Origin: Corella eumyota
Taxonomy: Eukaryota; Chordata; Ascidiacea; Phlebobranchia; Corellidae
Direction of reading: 5' to 3'
DNA length: 64,000 bases
NCBI GenBank assembly: GCA_963082875.1
Contig: OY720098.1
Location: forward strand, 11,346,001-11,410,000
A program made the translations under genes and the position numbers. Positions 48,270 through 61,384 of this stretch are shown one piece after another. How positions within the stretch are numbered: the stretch's first letter is position 1; every line of letters starts with the position of its first letter. Under the pieces are notes generated by a model. It was not told where the DNA came from. It saw only the letters and a list, made by a program, of their open reading frames with translations, and did no database searches.

Positions 48270-50879
48270 TTAACAATTTTTTAGTAAAGATATATACAGA
48301 CAAAAAAATGCAGATTACAAATTACAACACAAAAGTTGTTTGAGTTATTCAAAACATAAACCACCTAAAATTTAAAAGTTTTGTTGTTTTTAAATCTTAA
48401 TTACTAATATATATTTCATTGTTACTTTAATGGTTTACTTATCTCTTTACTTGAACAGACCTAATTTTTTCAGAGGACCGTAAACTAAGTAATTAAGATA
48501 TATTGCAATTTTAGTATATATACCAAAATTGATAAATGACTTGTGTGCTTGTTAATCAACAAGTAATAATAAAGTACTTAATAAAATGTTTTGGGACTAC
48601 ATTATCCAATTGCACAGCACACATTGTATTTAATGTAGGGGGTTGCTTTCATAACCCAAACATAGATCAACATTTGTTAATTGTTAGCCAAACCAATATT
48701 AAGTTGCCTTTAACAGTGCAGAATACTGTTGATTATAATTGCCCAATAAATAATCTGCTGATTGGTTTTCGGCTTGACAGAACTTCGTATTATTAAAATC
48801 GCTTCTCTTGTATATATAAACTGATAAATTCTTTTTTTTTTATTTTTTTTTTATTTTGGTTTTCCGCGCATTGATAAAAGTAAATATTAAATTCGATATA
48901 CGCGACCTACAACTAAGTTTATATATATAAACAATTATTAAAAACTAAGTCACAATGCCTAAAATATACTTCAAACACTTATAAAACATAAAGACTATAC
49001 AATAATAATAATCATAGTGACAGTCTGGCAGTATCAACTGCAAGAGTCAGACAGTCAACAGTCAGAAAACATTTAACTGTTTAACCAAAAAAAGGTAGTG
49101 TCTGTCCAGTATATTCAATAAATTATGTCAAATATTAGAAATAAAATGTTTAATTATTTAACTAAATAATAAACACAACAACATTAGCGATGCAACAATT
49201 ACATTATGTTCATTTACCATTGCACTACAAGTTTTCTTACAAAATATCTAACAACGCATCGCTAAGGTTTGAACGTACAGACGTACTAAACGTAACGAAA
49301 ACTCAAAACGAAACGTCAAATTCTGTTTTTCGCTGTGAATGAAACTGAAAGGGAACTACTTCAACAATTTTTACCACTATTTACCGCAAAATACCACAAA
49401 TATATTACATTTTAATTAAATGAAATAAAAATTGATTTTTGTCACCGATCGTCAAAGTGTTTTAACTACTGTCGCTTAAATAAATATTATTTTTTAGATA
49501 AGTCAAATTAGACCGATTCGTCAAAATATAACAGTTTTATATATTAAAGTCAAAGTCTTGCAACATGGCTGTTCCTGTTAAAAAGATTTTGCATTTAGAA
49601 GTCTAAAACAACTTAGTGCACTTTTTTCTTAATTAAAAGTAGCAAATAAACGTTTAAAAACTAATGTTATCAACGTAAAATATGAATGAAAAAACTTATA
49701 GTGGATGTTTAAGCACTTAAAAAAGTTAATAGGATTGCTGTAAGGCCGACATAGGTTTACACTAGCTTTGACAAACTAACAAGATCAACCGGAAAAAAAT
49801 AATTGTAAAGCTGGCATAGGTTTACACCATTTACGAATAAGTCCAACCTTAAAATGGAAATAAAACAAATAACAGAAAAAAAGGTTAAATTGATTTTGTC
49901 TTGTCTAAAATGCGTTGTAAAGGTCGCTGATTTTAAGCAGAAAATACTTTTATTAAAATGTTGATGGAGTTAATAACGTTTAGGAAATTGTACAATAGCC
50001 TCACTGATGTTCTTTCGCTAAGAATCTAGTCTAACATCAAATGTTAAGGTTAACCATTTTTAACATTGCAACACAGTACAGGCCATTATCACGAAACATA
50101 ACAAAACAACTTTGAGTTCAAAGATTTGACAACTTTATTCAGATAACTAGTGTAAATAAAATACGGTAAGCTAATAGAATAAGGTGGAGATCTGCAAGGC
50201 CGGCCAAACAAATTAATATGCAGTAGTACAGAAATAGCTGCAACTACTACCTACTTGCCTTGATTTTTTAACAGGAATTGTTACATTCGAAACAATGAAC
50301 AATCCTTTTAAGATTATATTAGCGTAAATAAACCAAGTTTGCGTGCAATTGTACTACAATTTTTGGTGCACCCCATAGCAAGTTAACCCGTTTGATGAAT
50401 TACGAGCTATTTAGACGCAAAGTAGACAATAAAGATAAAAAATGATAAAATATTAATTGTTGCAAAGAAACAAATATATAGTAATTATAATTCATAGAAT
50501 AACTTCTCTCGGAAACTTGACTCTAATTTTTGTATGTGCATAGCGTAATGCTGATTATAGCATTACTAAAGTAACAATACAATGGGAATTATTGAACAGT
50601 ATAAGGTAAGAACACCGAACCGATTATCCAGTATAAAAGTGAAAATAAAATTGAACTTACCCCATAAAACCAGTAGGCTATGCAAAACATATTCTACAAA
50701 ATTTACTGTTCAGCTAGTAATGTCAAGTGGCCAATTGCATGCTTTCTTGAAACACTTATAATATATTAACCGTTAAATTAAATGGGCTTTGTCTAGCAAG
50801 TCTGTTTTTAAAGTCGTGAAAAATTAAAAGTAACAAAGAGCTATGCATTAGGAAAAAATAGAGTCAAATAAAATAAACA
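48270..50879. other. Intergenic: SZRD1 upstream region and Galpha-s distal 3' flank
   Basis: No gene recognised. The SZRD1 leader must lie at the left. An 86-codon open frame at 48536-48796 (+) has no domain. Its antisense contains GGGCAATTATAATC and AATCAACAGTAT, both also found in the SINE at 63 kb, so a rearranged SINE remnant is possible. A candidate Galpha-s AATAAA (minus strand) is near 50134-50139. Confidence 0.4.
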
Positions 50880-51336
50880 TATTACTGGACTGTTTTGTGT
50901 GGAATACAACGAAAAATAAATACAGAAAATGGTTCTGCCACTGCGGCAGTAGTGGCGGTCCTTTGCATTTTGCCCCAAATCAAATTTTTCTCCCACACAA
51001 AACAAGAAAAAGGGAAATCCATAAAATTTGAAAGAGCATTGTTGTTGTTTTTTTGTGTGGGCAAAAAAGAGTTTAAAAACGGCCTCAACAACAAAGTAGA
51101 ACAGTGAATAGTTAAGTAAAACTCTGCCCAATTGAGTTTGTTTCTTAGTGTCGTCGACACTGTCAACAAAAACCACCATTTCATCCAAAATACGCAAGCA
51201 ACGCATATATGTAAGGTTCCTAACGGGGCTTTTTTAAAGTCGATGTGCAAAGGTGGGATCATATTTAGAAGGGCCCTGCAACATCAGGCAGCACCTACGG
51301 CAACGGGAGTTGTATGTACACGTGTCATTTTTTCCA
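50880..51336 (-). other. Galpha-s 3' UTR, relatively GC-rich
   Basis: This is the stretch after the Galpha-s stop. It has more G+C than the surroundings and carries open frames of 70-126 codons on both strands, none with a recognisable domain or splice context. I read it as a long 3' UTR. No AATAAA is seen within it on the minus strand; the nearest downstream one is about 1.2 kb past the stop. Confidence 0.5.
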
Positions 51337-54300
51337 TCACAAGAGCTCATATTGTCTTAAGTGCATTCGCTGAATGATGTCACGGCAGTCTTGAAACACT
51401 CGCTTGATGTTCTCGGTGTCGACAGCGCAAGTAAAGTGGGGATAGCAGTAATGTTTGTTATCACCGGTTGTGCTGATACTCTGAATAACAAAATTTAAAA
51501 TTTAACTTATTTCTTATTTCTAGATCTTGATTAAAAAATTCCAGATTTGTAATAAAAACATACTTTAGGTAATAGTTTTAAAAATCATTACATCATCTGG
51601 TTAATAAAAGGATTAATTTAATGTAAACAGTTTTTAATACTCACCAGAAATTCATCTCTTATAAAGTATTTAGCTCGTCTGACTTCTTTGTCTTCATTGG
51701 AATCGGGCGTGGCTGAAATGAATGAAAAAAAGTTAAAATATTGACATAAACCCTTTTTCAACCTTTGCACTGCTAATTTTACAAAGGATTTTAAACAGCC
51801 TGTTTTTTCATAAGTTTTAGCAAACACCATTTTTTTCAACTTCTTAAAATTATAATTTGTTAAAAAAATAAAAAAAAAAAAAAAATTATTTAAATATAAA
51901 AAAAAAATTAAGTTCTGTATGTAAATTTTGTTAAATTAAATACTGGTTTCATAACAGCATTAACAAATTAAATGGGATTAATAATTTACCGTCATTTGGA
52001 ATGACATAATGCTGAAATTCAGTGAAATAGCTCTCTAGTTTTGACCTTCCAAGTTTAACTTTTTCAGTTAATAAATCTTGTTTGTTTAAGAAAAGAATTG
52101 TAGATATGGTCCGTAACCACCTATAAATTATACAAAAAAAAAATATGGTGTAAGAAAAGTGATCAAAATTTAAATAAAGTATTTAAATAAAAGTATTTTT
52201 AATAGCTCATTCACAGTATTGTAATGGTATTTTATATTCTACATTTGTCTAAGTCAAACAAAAGCTTTACATAACATTATTTTATAAAGTAAATTATAGA
52301 ATTCAGCCTATATATTTAAACTTTTATAATACCAGCCTTATTACTTTCGTGTTTAGTTTGTGTCTATATAAAGCAGTATTAAAAAAACAAAGTCTTAAAA
52401 AGCCATTACAAAACTAATAACTCACTTCAGGGTCTATTTATAGTCATTGAGTGTAAATTAACACCAACACAGGCTAGTACATGGTCATTAATCACTCTAT
52501 TTTCAAACCCATAAACATAATTAGATTACCAAACATAACAGAGTCCAGCAACCACAAATTAGCATAACATTATTAATTATATACACACCACACTTTAGTG
52601 ACCAAACCATTGCATTTACATAACTGCGTGTCAAATACTAATAATGTTGGCAATTTTAAACTAGGGAGTTCCCTTTTTATTGCAGCATTATATAGTGCAT
52701 TACATTTTTTGAATAGTTACTTTTATTGTTGTACAAAAAAGACCTTAATATAACTGACCTGTTGTTCCAGATATTTTTGAAAAGATCTAGGGCCTCTTTA
52801 AGTCGATTTTGTTCAACATCTTCTCTGAGAGCCATATCGTAACTACTACTCGCTACCACAAATATTATAGCAGTAACATCTGAAAGGAGATAACATAATT
52901 TTAAAGTTGTTAATATTTAACTTAAAAGATTAAAAAATGGCCTTGAATACAAACTAAAATATTCTGTTATTTGATATAAACGTTAAAAAACAAAACGTTA
53001 AAAAATAAAAAATTTCAAAGAAAATGAGTGAATTACCATTAAAACATTGAATCCATTTTCTTCGTTCTTCGCGTTGCCCACCAACATCAAACATACTACA
53101 ATAAAAAAAGTTAAATCTTAGTTTTTTTTAAATAGGAAAACATAATTGGGAAAAAATTTTTGTTTATATAATCTAAATATAGGAGTTTAGTTAATATTTG
53201 CAGTATTGGGAGTGACTCAAATATTGCACACAACAATAGTTAATGATAAACACACAATGATAAGCTAATTTTAAGTTTGTGGTAAATTAAAAATGTTCAT
53301 AATTTAAAGTAACTTTATGGTTTAAAAATGTTCATAATTTAAAATAATTATAAGAGGATATTAATGTTTATTATAATGGATACATCTGGACTTTCAAAAA
53401 AAAATTGCTAAGTCAATTTTTTTAAATTAAAACAAGTCAAACTCAATTAAATATTTGGGAAATATTTGTAGGTGTTAAAAAAACTAAAAATTTTAATGAA
53501 GTGTTTGTGAAACAAGATTAAAAAAAAAATTTTCCAAAAAAAAAAAAAAATGATTGAATTAAATAAATTGTATGAAAGCATATGAAACTTACTGAAAATG
53601 AACTTTATCAACTTCGAACTTGGTTTCGAATATACCCCTTGTCAGAACACGACATCGGAGTAAATCCTTAAAAATATTTAGTTATTTTTTGTTTGAAAAA
53701 ACAAAAATTTACTCCAAATGTTTTGCTAAAAATAACATTTACCTAAAACTCTTTTTTTGGGCGTTACCTTTAAAGGACCACAAGTTAAAACAATAAATTT
53801 TTTATATTTTAAATGTAAAACCACAAAAAGCCTTATTTTAGATATTACTGTAGGCGACATTTAGGTGGATTTTTATAGAATTTATTTATAGAACAGGGTT
53901 TTGATTATTGTGTTATCACATAATGTGTGACATTATAATATAATGTCCAAAAAGTGTTTTTAAATCATTCCTTAAAGGTGATAATTATACTACATTACAC
54001 GGACAACAAATTAAATTTTTTTGGGTAAACTAAAACCTTGTTTTATAATATGTACCTGATTGGTTGGTGAATAGTCAGTTTGTCTGATTGTATGAATTTG
54101 ATCAAGGAAACTAAAAAATTGAAAAGACAATCTTATGTAAGTTGTGTTGTTAATTTATAATTGTCCTGGTTTCATAGGAGTTTTAATTAAAACAGTTTTA
54201 AAAACAAATAACTAAAAATAAACTTAATTTGCAGAACAAAAAATATAACAAGCTGAATAAAAATAAACATTTCTTAATTGGTGACTATAACATAGATAGA

Positions 54301-57300
54301 CTTACTATTTAGCACAATCTATTAATTGATATTCATTGCTACGGTCGTAGCAGTCTTGCACACCTTTATCTAACCACAAGGCTTGAATATTATCAAAAAA
54401 TTCCTAAAAAAAATACAAAAAAAGATTAACAAAAATAAAACCTCCTTTTATGAAAAGCATATTTTTTAAGTTTGGATAACATATCAATAAAATTACAGGT
54501 ATACCTAAAACACCCCTTTTACAGATTTCCCTTTTTTTGTAAATATCGTAATATATTAAGTTATTGAACTATATATTCAAATCTTAAAATCAATAAGCTT
54601 TTTAAAAATACAACATAATTACCTGTTTTATGCAATACATCACCTTCTTTATAATAATTTTTAATAAACAAACAAAATCATATTACACATATATTATTGA
54701 AGGCAAACTGTAAGGTAAAGATTGTTATAAAAAACGAAAAATAAAACTAATAGTCAGTAAATCAGGTTGAAAATCAATATCTGGCACATATGCTGTAAAA
54801 ACAGGTGGCTTCGACATTATGTGAGTAATCAACAATTTCAGCCTACAAATTCTTATAAAAATATTACTGGGGAGTTATAATGGTTTTTCAGGATACCGAA
54901 TACCAGTAGGTGGTGTAGGTAATATAAACCAGTGGGTATGATAAGCCGGCGTGAGAGTCACTTAATAAAGATTAAAGCTAAAAATAGAACCTGGCATTAC
55001 AAATTTTTCCACACATATTTCAACGCAAGGCATGTAAGCCACCTTTTTTCTACCTGAAATTTCTGATTAATTGATAATGTTTTTTTGCGAATACCAAGGA
55101 AAAGGAGAAAATTTAACTTCCAACATAACATGGAAAATTTTTTTTTGTAATTTTAATTATTTAGGTAACCTAAAACATGACCCTGCACATAAAGAAAAGA
55201 TACCTTAGGATTAAATTTATATATATTTATATAGGTATGTACAATAATACTTACATGTTTAAAATCGGATTCTTCTTTGAAGTTTTTGGAGACTGTTTGA
55301 ACATAGTCAAACTTTGGTTGGTTATCTTTATTAGCGAGCTCTATGGGCGGTTCAAAATTTCTCATTGCAGCAGTTACCGCCTATAAAAAATCAATTTATA
55401 GTCACTTTATCACTTAAATATTTGCAGTGCTATAAAATCTAATTTTAATCACACAATAAAAAGCCTAATTCTAAGGCATATATAGTTTACTCATACGTCC
55501 TTACAATATTTATTGACAGAAGTAAAAATATTCAATATTAAGAAAACAAATTTTAAATTGAACGCATATATATAAATAAAAAGCTAACCAAAAATAATAG
55601 AACTATAATTTTATATTTAACATATTTGGCATTAAAAAACGCAAATTGAAACCATAGACCAAGATTTGCAAACAAAGAAATTAATCTTAAAATTTAAAAG
55701 AAATTAAAAAGACTAAAGATAAATGAAATTTTATTGATTATTTACAATTTGGCTGACATACTAGGCATTCATTCCCAGTGTATTTAATTTTAAACATAAT
55801 AATAATAACAATCAATATAAAAAAGTTAAAGCAAAATTTATAAATAAAACCTTTTAGTCAATAATACAATGGAAATATAAAATTATTCTTCTTTTTATGA
55901 TTTTCAATTGACTTTAAGTTGTAATATATCTAACTGTTCTAGATTTTGTTTGATTTTAATTTTATGAATTACAACATAAATACATTTAATGTGTAAATAT
56001 AGATAAGAAAGCTATATATAGCAAATATTATCTAGGTATGCTTTATATATTTAAGGTTAAATGAATTTAATCCTATTGGAGATATCCAATAACTCAATAG
56101 AAGCAGTCATACTTTATTAATTATTAACCAGTAAGTAGCCTGATACGGGATTCTATTTTTAGCAGCGCAAATTCATTTAAAATTAACTGCTTTAAAAAGA
56201 GAAAGCCTACCGGTGCAACAGACTTACTGTACTGTAAAACGCTGTGTTTTAAAAAAAAACATCAAAATTGCTGATGCATTTACTGAGAAACGAACACTGT
56301 ATACAGAAAGGTTATTTAATTAATATTGATTTTCTTTTTTTAGAACCAAGACTGAGCTAATTTTAGACGGGCTATAAGATAAAAAGAAAGCAGTACATTT
56401 TAAATATCAAGTTTGGTATGATATTAGTTTGGTTAAAGGGCTTACCAACATAGCATCCCGCATATTTTTCTTTATGTCCAAAATTTTCTTTTTCTTTTCA
56501 CTGAAAATGTTTGAATAATTAAATTACATATTCATAGCTCATTACAAATTCCTAAGGTCTAAAAATAGCACCATATAAGCCAGACAGGCGTGACGCTGAC
56601 ATGGCAGCAATTTTAAGTTGGTATAAAAACACCAAAAAGTTCGGTACTAAATTTTTTATATTTTATAAATTTCTAAAATACAATTTGATGTTTACAAAAT
56701 TTAAAAAAATGCTATAATTTTCTAGCAAAAACTTCCAAAAATAAGTGCAGTAAATACATTCTCACAAAACTTAAGCGGTTGATAACCTAGCCTACTTAAA
56801 AGTAAACTTTATTTATTTTGCAAATAAAATTGAAACTCACTCGTCCTTGAATCCATCAACATGAAGAATTCTCATTTGTTTAACGATTGTGCTTTTACCA
56901 GATTCTCCAGCACCTTAAATAAATGTTTTTTTAATGAAGCCTTCAATACGTTGCCCATTTTTTGCTTACAATGATTAATTACCAAATTATTATTACAATA
57001 ACTAATATAAAATAAAACCATATGTATAAAATAAGTAAAACGACATTTATTTAATAATTTTATTTAAAATGAATAAATTTAAAAAAAAAAATTGCAGAAC
57101 TTTTGTATTAGTTACAAACATAACTTTAAATCCTAAATAGTAATTATTAGTACATGACTTTGCTTTGCAATTATCCTAAATGGTTTTGAAGGTCCTTCCT
57201 GGAACTAGAAAATCAATACACCATAAATATACAAGCAGTATAAATATCCTACCTAACAGTAGCAGCCTGTGAGTACTTCTATATTCATGCTTGTCTTTAA

Positions 57301-57388
57301 CAAGCTGAATGTTTATTCGTCTATTAGTTTCGATTTGACTTTTCGTAACACCTTGGTGCTGCTGGGGTTTGGAACAAAAGCAACCCAT
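51337..57388 (-). CDS. GNAS: Stimulatory G protein alpha subunit (Galpha-s)
   Basis: Heterotrimeric G protein alpha subunit that activates adenylyl cyclase. The 12 coding exons total 1140 nt, 379 aa: 57253-57388, 56841-56913, 56446-56500, 55255-55380, 54306-54403, 54056-54110, 53593-53666, 53037-53095, 52759-52879, 51990-52120, 51645-51712, 51337-51480. The N-terminus MGCFCSKPQ has the Cys-3 palmitoylation site. P-loop GAGESGKST is at 46-54. Switch [12 protein letters not shown] holds Arg187, the cholera-toxin ADP-ribosylation and GTPase arginine. Switch II DVGGQRE holds Gln213. NKQD and FTCAVDT are the guanine-recognition motifs, and the C-terminus is [10 protein letters not shown], the receptor-contact tail specific to Gs/Golf. 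Length and the Arg187/Gln213 numbering match the human short splice form. ATG at 57388 is chosen because it gives MGC; an in-frame ATG two codons upstream (MPMGC) would block the N-terminal lipid site. All motifs are intact. Confidence 0.98.
53284..53346. repeat. Two-copy duplication in a Galpha-s intron
   Basis: TTAAAAATGTTCATAATTTAAA occurs twice, about 36 bp apart, in the intron between the exons at 53037-53095 and 53593-53666. Non-coding. Confidence 0.7.
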
Positions 57389-57889
57389 TGGCATGCTACC
57401 TTACTCGCTTGCACACCTGAAACACAAAACAATGTTGTAATATTAATTAGAATAAGAAAAGTAAGATTATTTTGCAAAAATAGGTGGGGTATTTTAAATT
57501 CCAAAGTAAAAAGAAAAGAAATTTTTAAATTAATTTGCATAAAGCAAATCTATTTATTTATATATATCTTAAAAATAAATGTAATTTTTAATACGAAATA
57601 TAAGAATACAATTTTGTTTTAAAAAAAAAAATAAGACACTAGTATCAAAAAAGTGGTTTTAGGATAACAGTAACAAAAAAAATAAAACCTAAATTAAATT
57701 TGACCTTGAACTTTTAAAATTAATATTTAAAAAAAAATCATAAGTCTATATATTTTTAATATTTAAACTTCTATATATAAAACACATAGAACCTATATTA
57801 AAACCACATGTTTCCATATTTTGTAGGTAGATATAAATTGTAAAAAGCACTTACCTATAGGCCAATGGTTCTGGTTGACAATGCCCCAT
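57389..57889 (-). CDS. Spliced upstream ORF in the Galpha-s leader
   Basis: A 5' exon ends at 57855 with CCTATAG|GTAAGT and joins a strong TGTTTCAG acceptor at 57416. Its ATG (57887-57889) opens MGHCQPEPLAYR, which continues across the junction as CASE and stops 13 nt before the MGC start codon. The 16-codon frame is a plausible regulatory uORF; the intervening intron is about 440 nt. Confidence 0.5.
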
Positions 57890-60800
57890 GAACAGTAATT
57901 TCACTTTTTGTCACCTTTATACACTTATATTCCCAATAGAAATTTAGCAAGTTCTTTTGAAATAAAACCCAACTTCTTGATTAAATAGATACTTCATACA
58001 ACCGCAAATACCTTGATAAATTTACTGTCTTTTATCAAAAAAATGTATGCACATAATTATAATATCCTACTTCCACCTACACTAAAAAATAAATATTTTT
58101 CATTAATTAATTATATATATATATAGAAAAAACACCATAGTTATTAGAAAATCACTCTTACATGTATACATTATCGGCAAAGCAATTCTGAGAAAAAAGT
58201 TATAAATCAATCTTATTCTATAGAACTAGGCAACATAATACAATAAAGCTATTTATAGATTGACAAAGTGTTATTGAATATACCACGACAAGCTATAAAT
58301 AGATTGCTTTTTTGATTCCACTTTTAACATTATTTTGTAAACAAACATTTTACCAACCAATAAAATTATTAAATTCTGACTATTTTTTTATTTTAGAGAA
58401 GCCCAATTTAAAAAATATTTTTTTTAAACAAAAAATATTGACCAATTAAAATGAGATAAAGTTCCATATTAACCTACCGTTAATAAGCCATCTTTTGAAA
58501 TAACTTTTTCAAAACATGTTATATAAGTTATTGTTTTCTAAATTTTAATTGCTTTCTTATTTTTACTATAAGGCCAATTTCAATAACAAAATTTTAAAAA
58601 TATATACTTTAATTAAGCAAAAAAGTAAAAATAGTATGACATACAACTTTTATTTTATGTAATTCAATGCACATAAGCTTATTCTCAGTAAAAAATAGCA
58701 ATAACCATCAAACTATCTCATTTCTATATTTTAAAAATAGATTACCATTAATTAAGGACAACTAATGTTAAATTTGCACTACTTATTTATAAACAATTAT
58801 AAATTATACATTAACACCCCTGTACACTCTTGCTTGTAGAAGCCTTGTCTACTGGTGAAGTAATTAAGAAATTAAATCTTATAAACTGTACACTACAGTT
58901 TACAGATATATTACAAAGGGCAATGTACAAATCACATTAACCAAAAACATCATCTTGTACTTTTAGCAAAAGTTTTATCATATTTATAAATTTTGATAAA
59001 AGTAAACAATATAACACTGTTTAAATGCAACCATTTAAACAAAATACACACTTTTGTTGATTGAATATTCTTTTAAAAAATTTGCTTTATAATATAATCT
59101 AAAACATAAGCACCTTGTCAGTGTCCAACTAAAGTGTCAAATACAAACATGTAAAAAATAACAAAACCAAAACAATTACAGCAACCTTAAATCATTTACC
59201 TTAAAATTTTACTACAAAATCTAGAACATCCTTAAAAATATAAACCTATTAACAGTTTTATATTAAGTAAAACTTTAAGAACAACAGCAATATTAGAATA
59301 TTTAGAAAAAGCTTTTCCTGATGCTGGCTTTTGTTTAATATGCCAGATTGCCAGACTGTCAGTTTGTTATTACAAAAAATATACTTTCCAAGCTCATAGA
59401 ATAATTAACTTAAATAAAAAACTTTAACATATATTTTTGAAAAATTAATTGTTTATTTTAAATATATATAAAATAATGCTTAAACAATAATTATATATAA
59501 CTTGTTAAACATAACAAAGAATAATCACATTTTAAAAAAAATGAATTCATTGTTAGTTGTTTAAAACATAACATAATCTTAAAATACAAAATCAAGTAAT
59601 TGTAAATAAACAATAAATACATTGTGCATATTATTATCGAAAGCATCAACAATAAAACAATTCTAATAGACAATAATGATTGTCATTGTTAGCCTGTCTC
59701 TAAAAAAGTTAACCGTACCGGCAACAAAACTCTGCTTTAGAGCCAAAGTTAACGCCCTATTTAACAACTATGCATTGGTTTAACATCAATAATTATAGGA
59801 AGCATATTAAATAAAGCTAACATTGCGCACTTTATACTGTATAGTCTTTTTAATTAAGTCTTAACTTAACCTTATTTACAAACCCAAACTAGTTGGACTT
59901 CTGCGGGTGGGGCGATCATAATTTTCGTCACGTGATCACGCAATCTCGATACCAAAAGCTTAATTTATTTTAAGATCATTCGGCATGCTCTACGATTACT
60001 TTTTTGTAAAAATCATTTTAATTACACAAATTGGTTTACAAAAAATATAAAATACTTCCATAAAAAATATTAAATTTTAGTAATTCGTATTTTGAACGAA
60101 AGTCTTTGTATCAAAGTTAAATAAATAACAAGAACAAGCAAGTATACAAATTGTATGCAAATAACTTTTATTACATTTAAAAAAGAATATCGAATCTTTA
60201 AAACAAATTTATATAAAATAGTTGTAATTAATCCTGTAAACCAAATACAGGTTTAAATAGGTGCAAAATGGACGAAACCAATAAGTTGAAAAGCGACGAT
60301 TTTTATAGCACTTTTACAAAAAAACATTGCAATAATAACAATGCTTTTAACAAAAGTTCTACATAAGTTTTAATCACAACAATTTTATTTGTTTAAATGC
60401 GTTACTTTAATCTACCCTTTACGAAGATTTGTAAAATTTTTGCTTGTTCGAGTTATGTTAAAAAAAGAAATCATTAGTTTGTATCGGAATATTATCTACT
60501 AAATAAGTTTACATTGCGTTGATAACATGTTTTTAAATTAAGCATTGCAAAGTGAACAAATATGTTGCCACGCTTGACTACGCATAACATGCTTGAATAC
60601 GTCGACAACTGATCTACAACAAGCCTAAAATTTATCTCTAAAATTTGATTCCATTCAAATTTTAAAAAAATTTAGCGATTTTTAAATAATTTACCCAAAG
60701 AATATACGTCAATTTAGTTCAAACTAACTAGGAAGTTTCTTAGATTTCTTTTTTATTTTTTATACTTCAACTATTTTTTTCTCATTAAGTAACGAAAGAA

Positions 60801-61384
60801 AGTATTTTGGAATTGCCCCCTTGAATGTTTTTTAATCGCTAACCTATGTTGTATATTACGAAGAAAACAGTTACTTGTTACTACTACGAAAAATATTCGG
60901 AATATCAAACACATAGTTTTAAGTAAAAAATAAAACACGTCATTTAAAATAGATAATTCAACACTTATGTTTACTTTTATATTTAGTTAGCGGTAGAGTT
61001 TAAGTGTCCAAAATAAATGTTTTACAACGTCAATGGTTTATGTTATTAACTTTATAACAAATTGTGGTTAAAACTACGGGGTTAGTGCGTCATCTATATG
61101 TCTAACGCGATTTAAAAATGCTGGCCTAGTGCTTATACTTACTTCTAGCCTTTTACAAAATAACACGTTGAACAAAAACAAGATTTATTTGAAAAAGTTA
61201 TGAATAAAATATTTTTCTTTTTACGCCACAATAGAAGTGTTGTGATGTCATACACAATACTTGAAACTTTTTGTAAAAATTTTACTCACATATTTAGCAT
61301 AAGTGATTTAGCATTTACAATCCAACGGTGCACTTTTTTTCTTTGGAAATGATATACAAGAAAAGATTGGGATAAATTAAGGCC
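57890..61384. other. Intergenic between the divergent Galpha-s and 311-aa genes
   Basis: This 3.5-kb spacer should hold the promoters of both flanking genes. The only distinct motif is the E-box palindrome at 59928-59935. Open frames here are short and AT-driven. No RNA gene or repeat recognised. Confidence 0.45.
59928..59935. promoter_or_regulatory. E-box palindrome TCACGTGA in the divergent spacer
   Basis: TCACGTGA, followed by TCACG, lies in a small GC-richer patch (GCGGGTGGGGCGATC just upstream) of an otherwise AT-rich spacer between two divergent genes. It fits a bHLH-Zip (USF/MITF/Myc-type) site; function is inferred. Confidence 0.3.

Noticed and set aside
48536-48796. 86-codon plus-strand open frame
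   Set aside because: No domain, no splice partners, ordinary AT-rich codon content; partly resembles SINE words in antisense.
50841-51377. Four open frames (70-126 codons) on both strands
   Set aside because: They overlap one another and the Galpha-s 3' UTR and last exon; none shows a domain or start context.
57269-57622. 117-codon plus-strand open frame
   Set aside because: Antisense of the first coding exon and intron 1 of Galpha-s.
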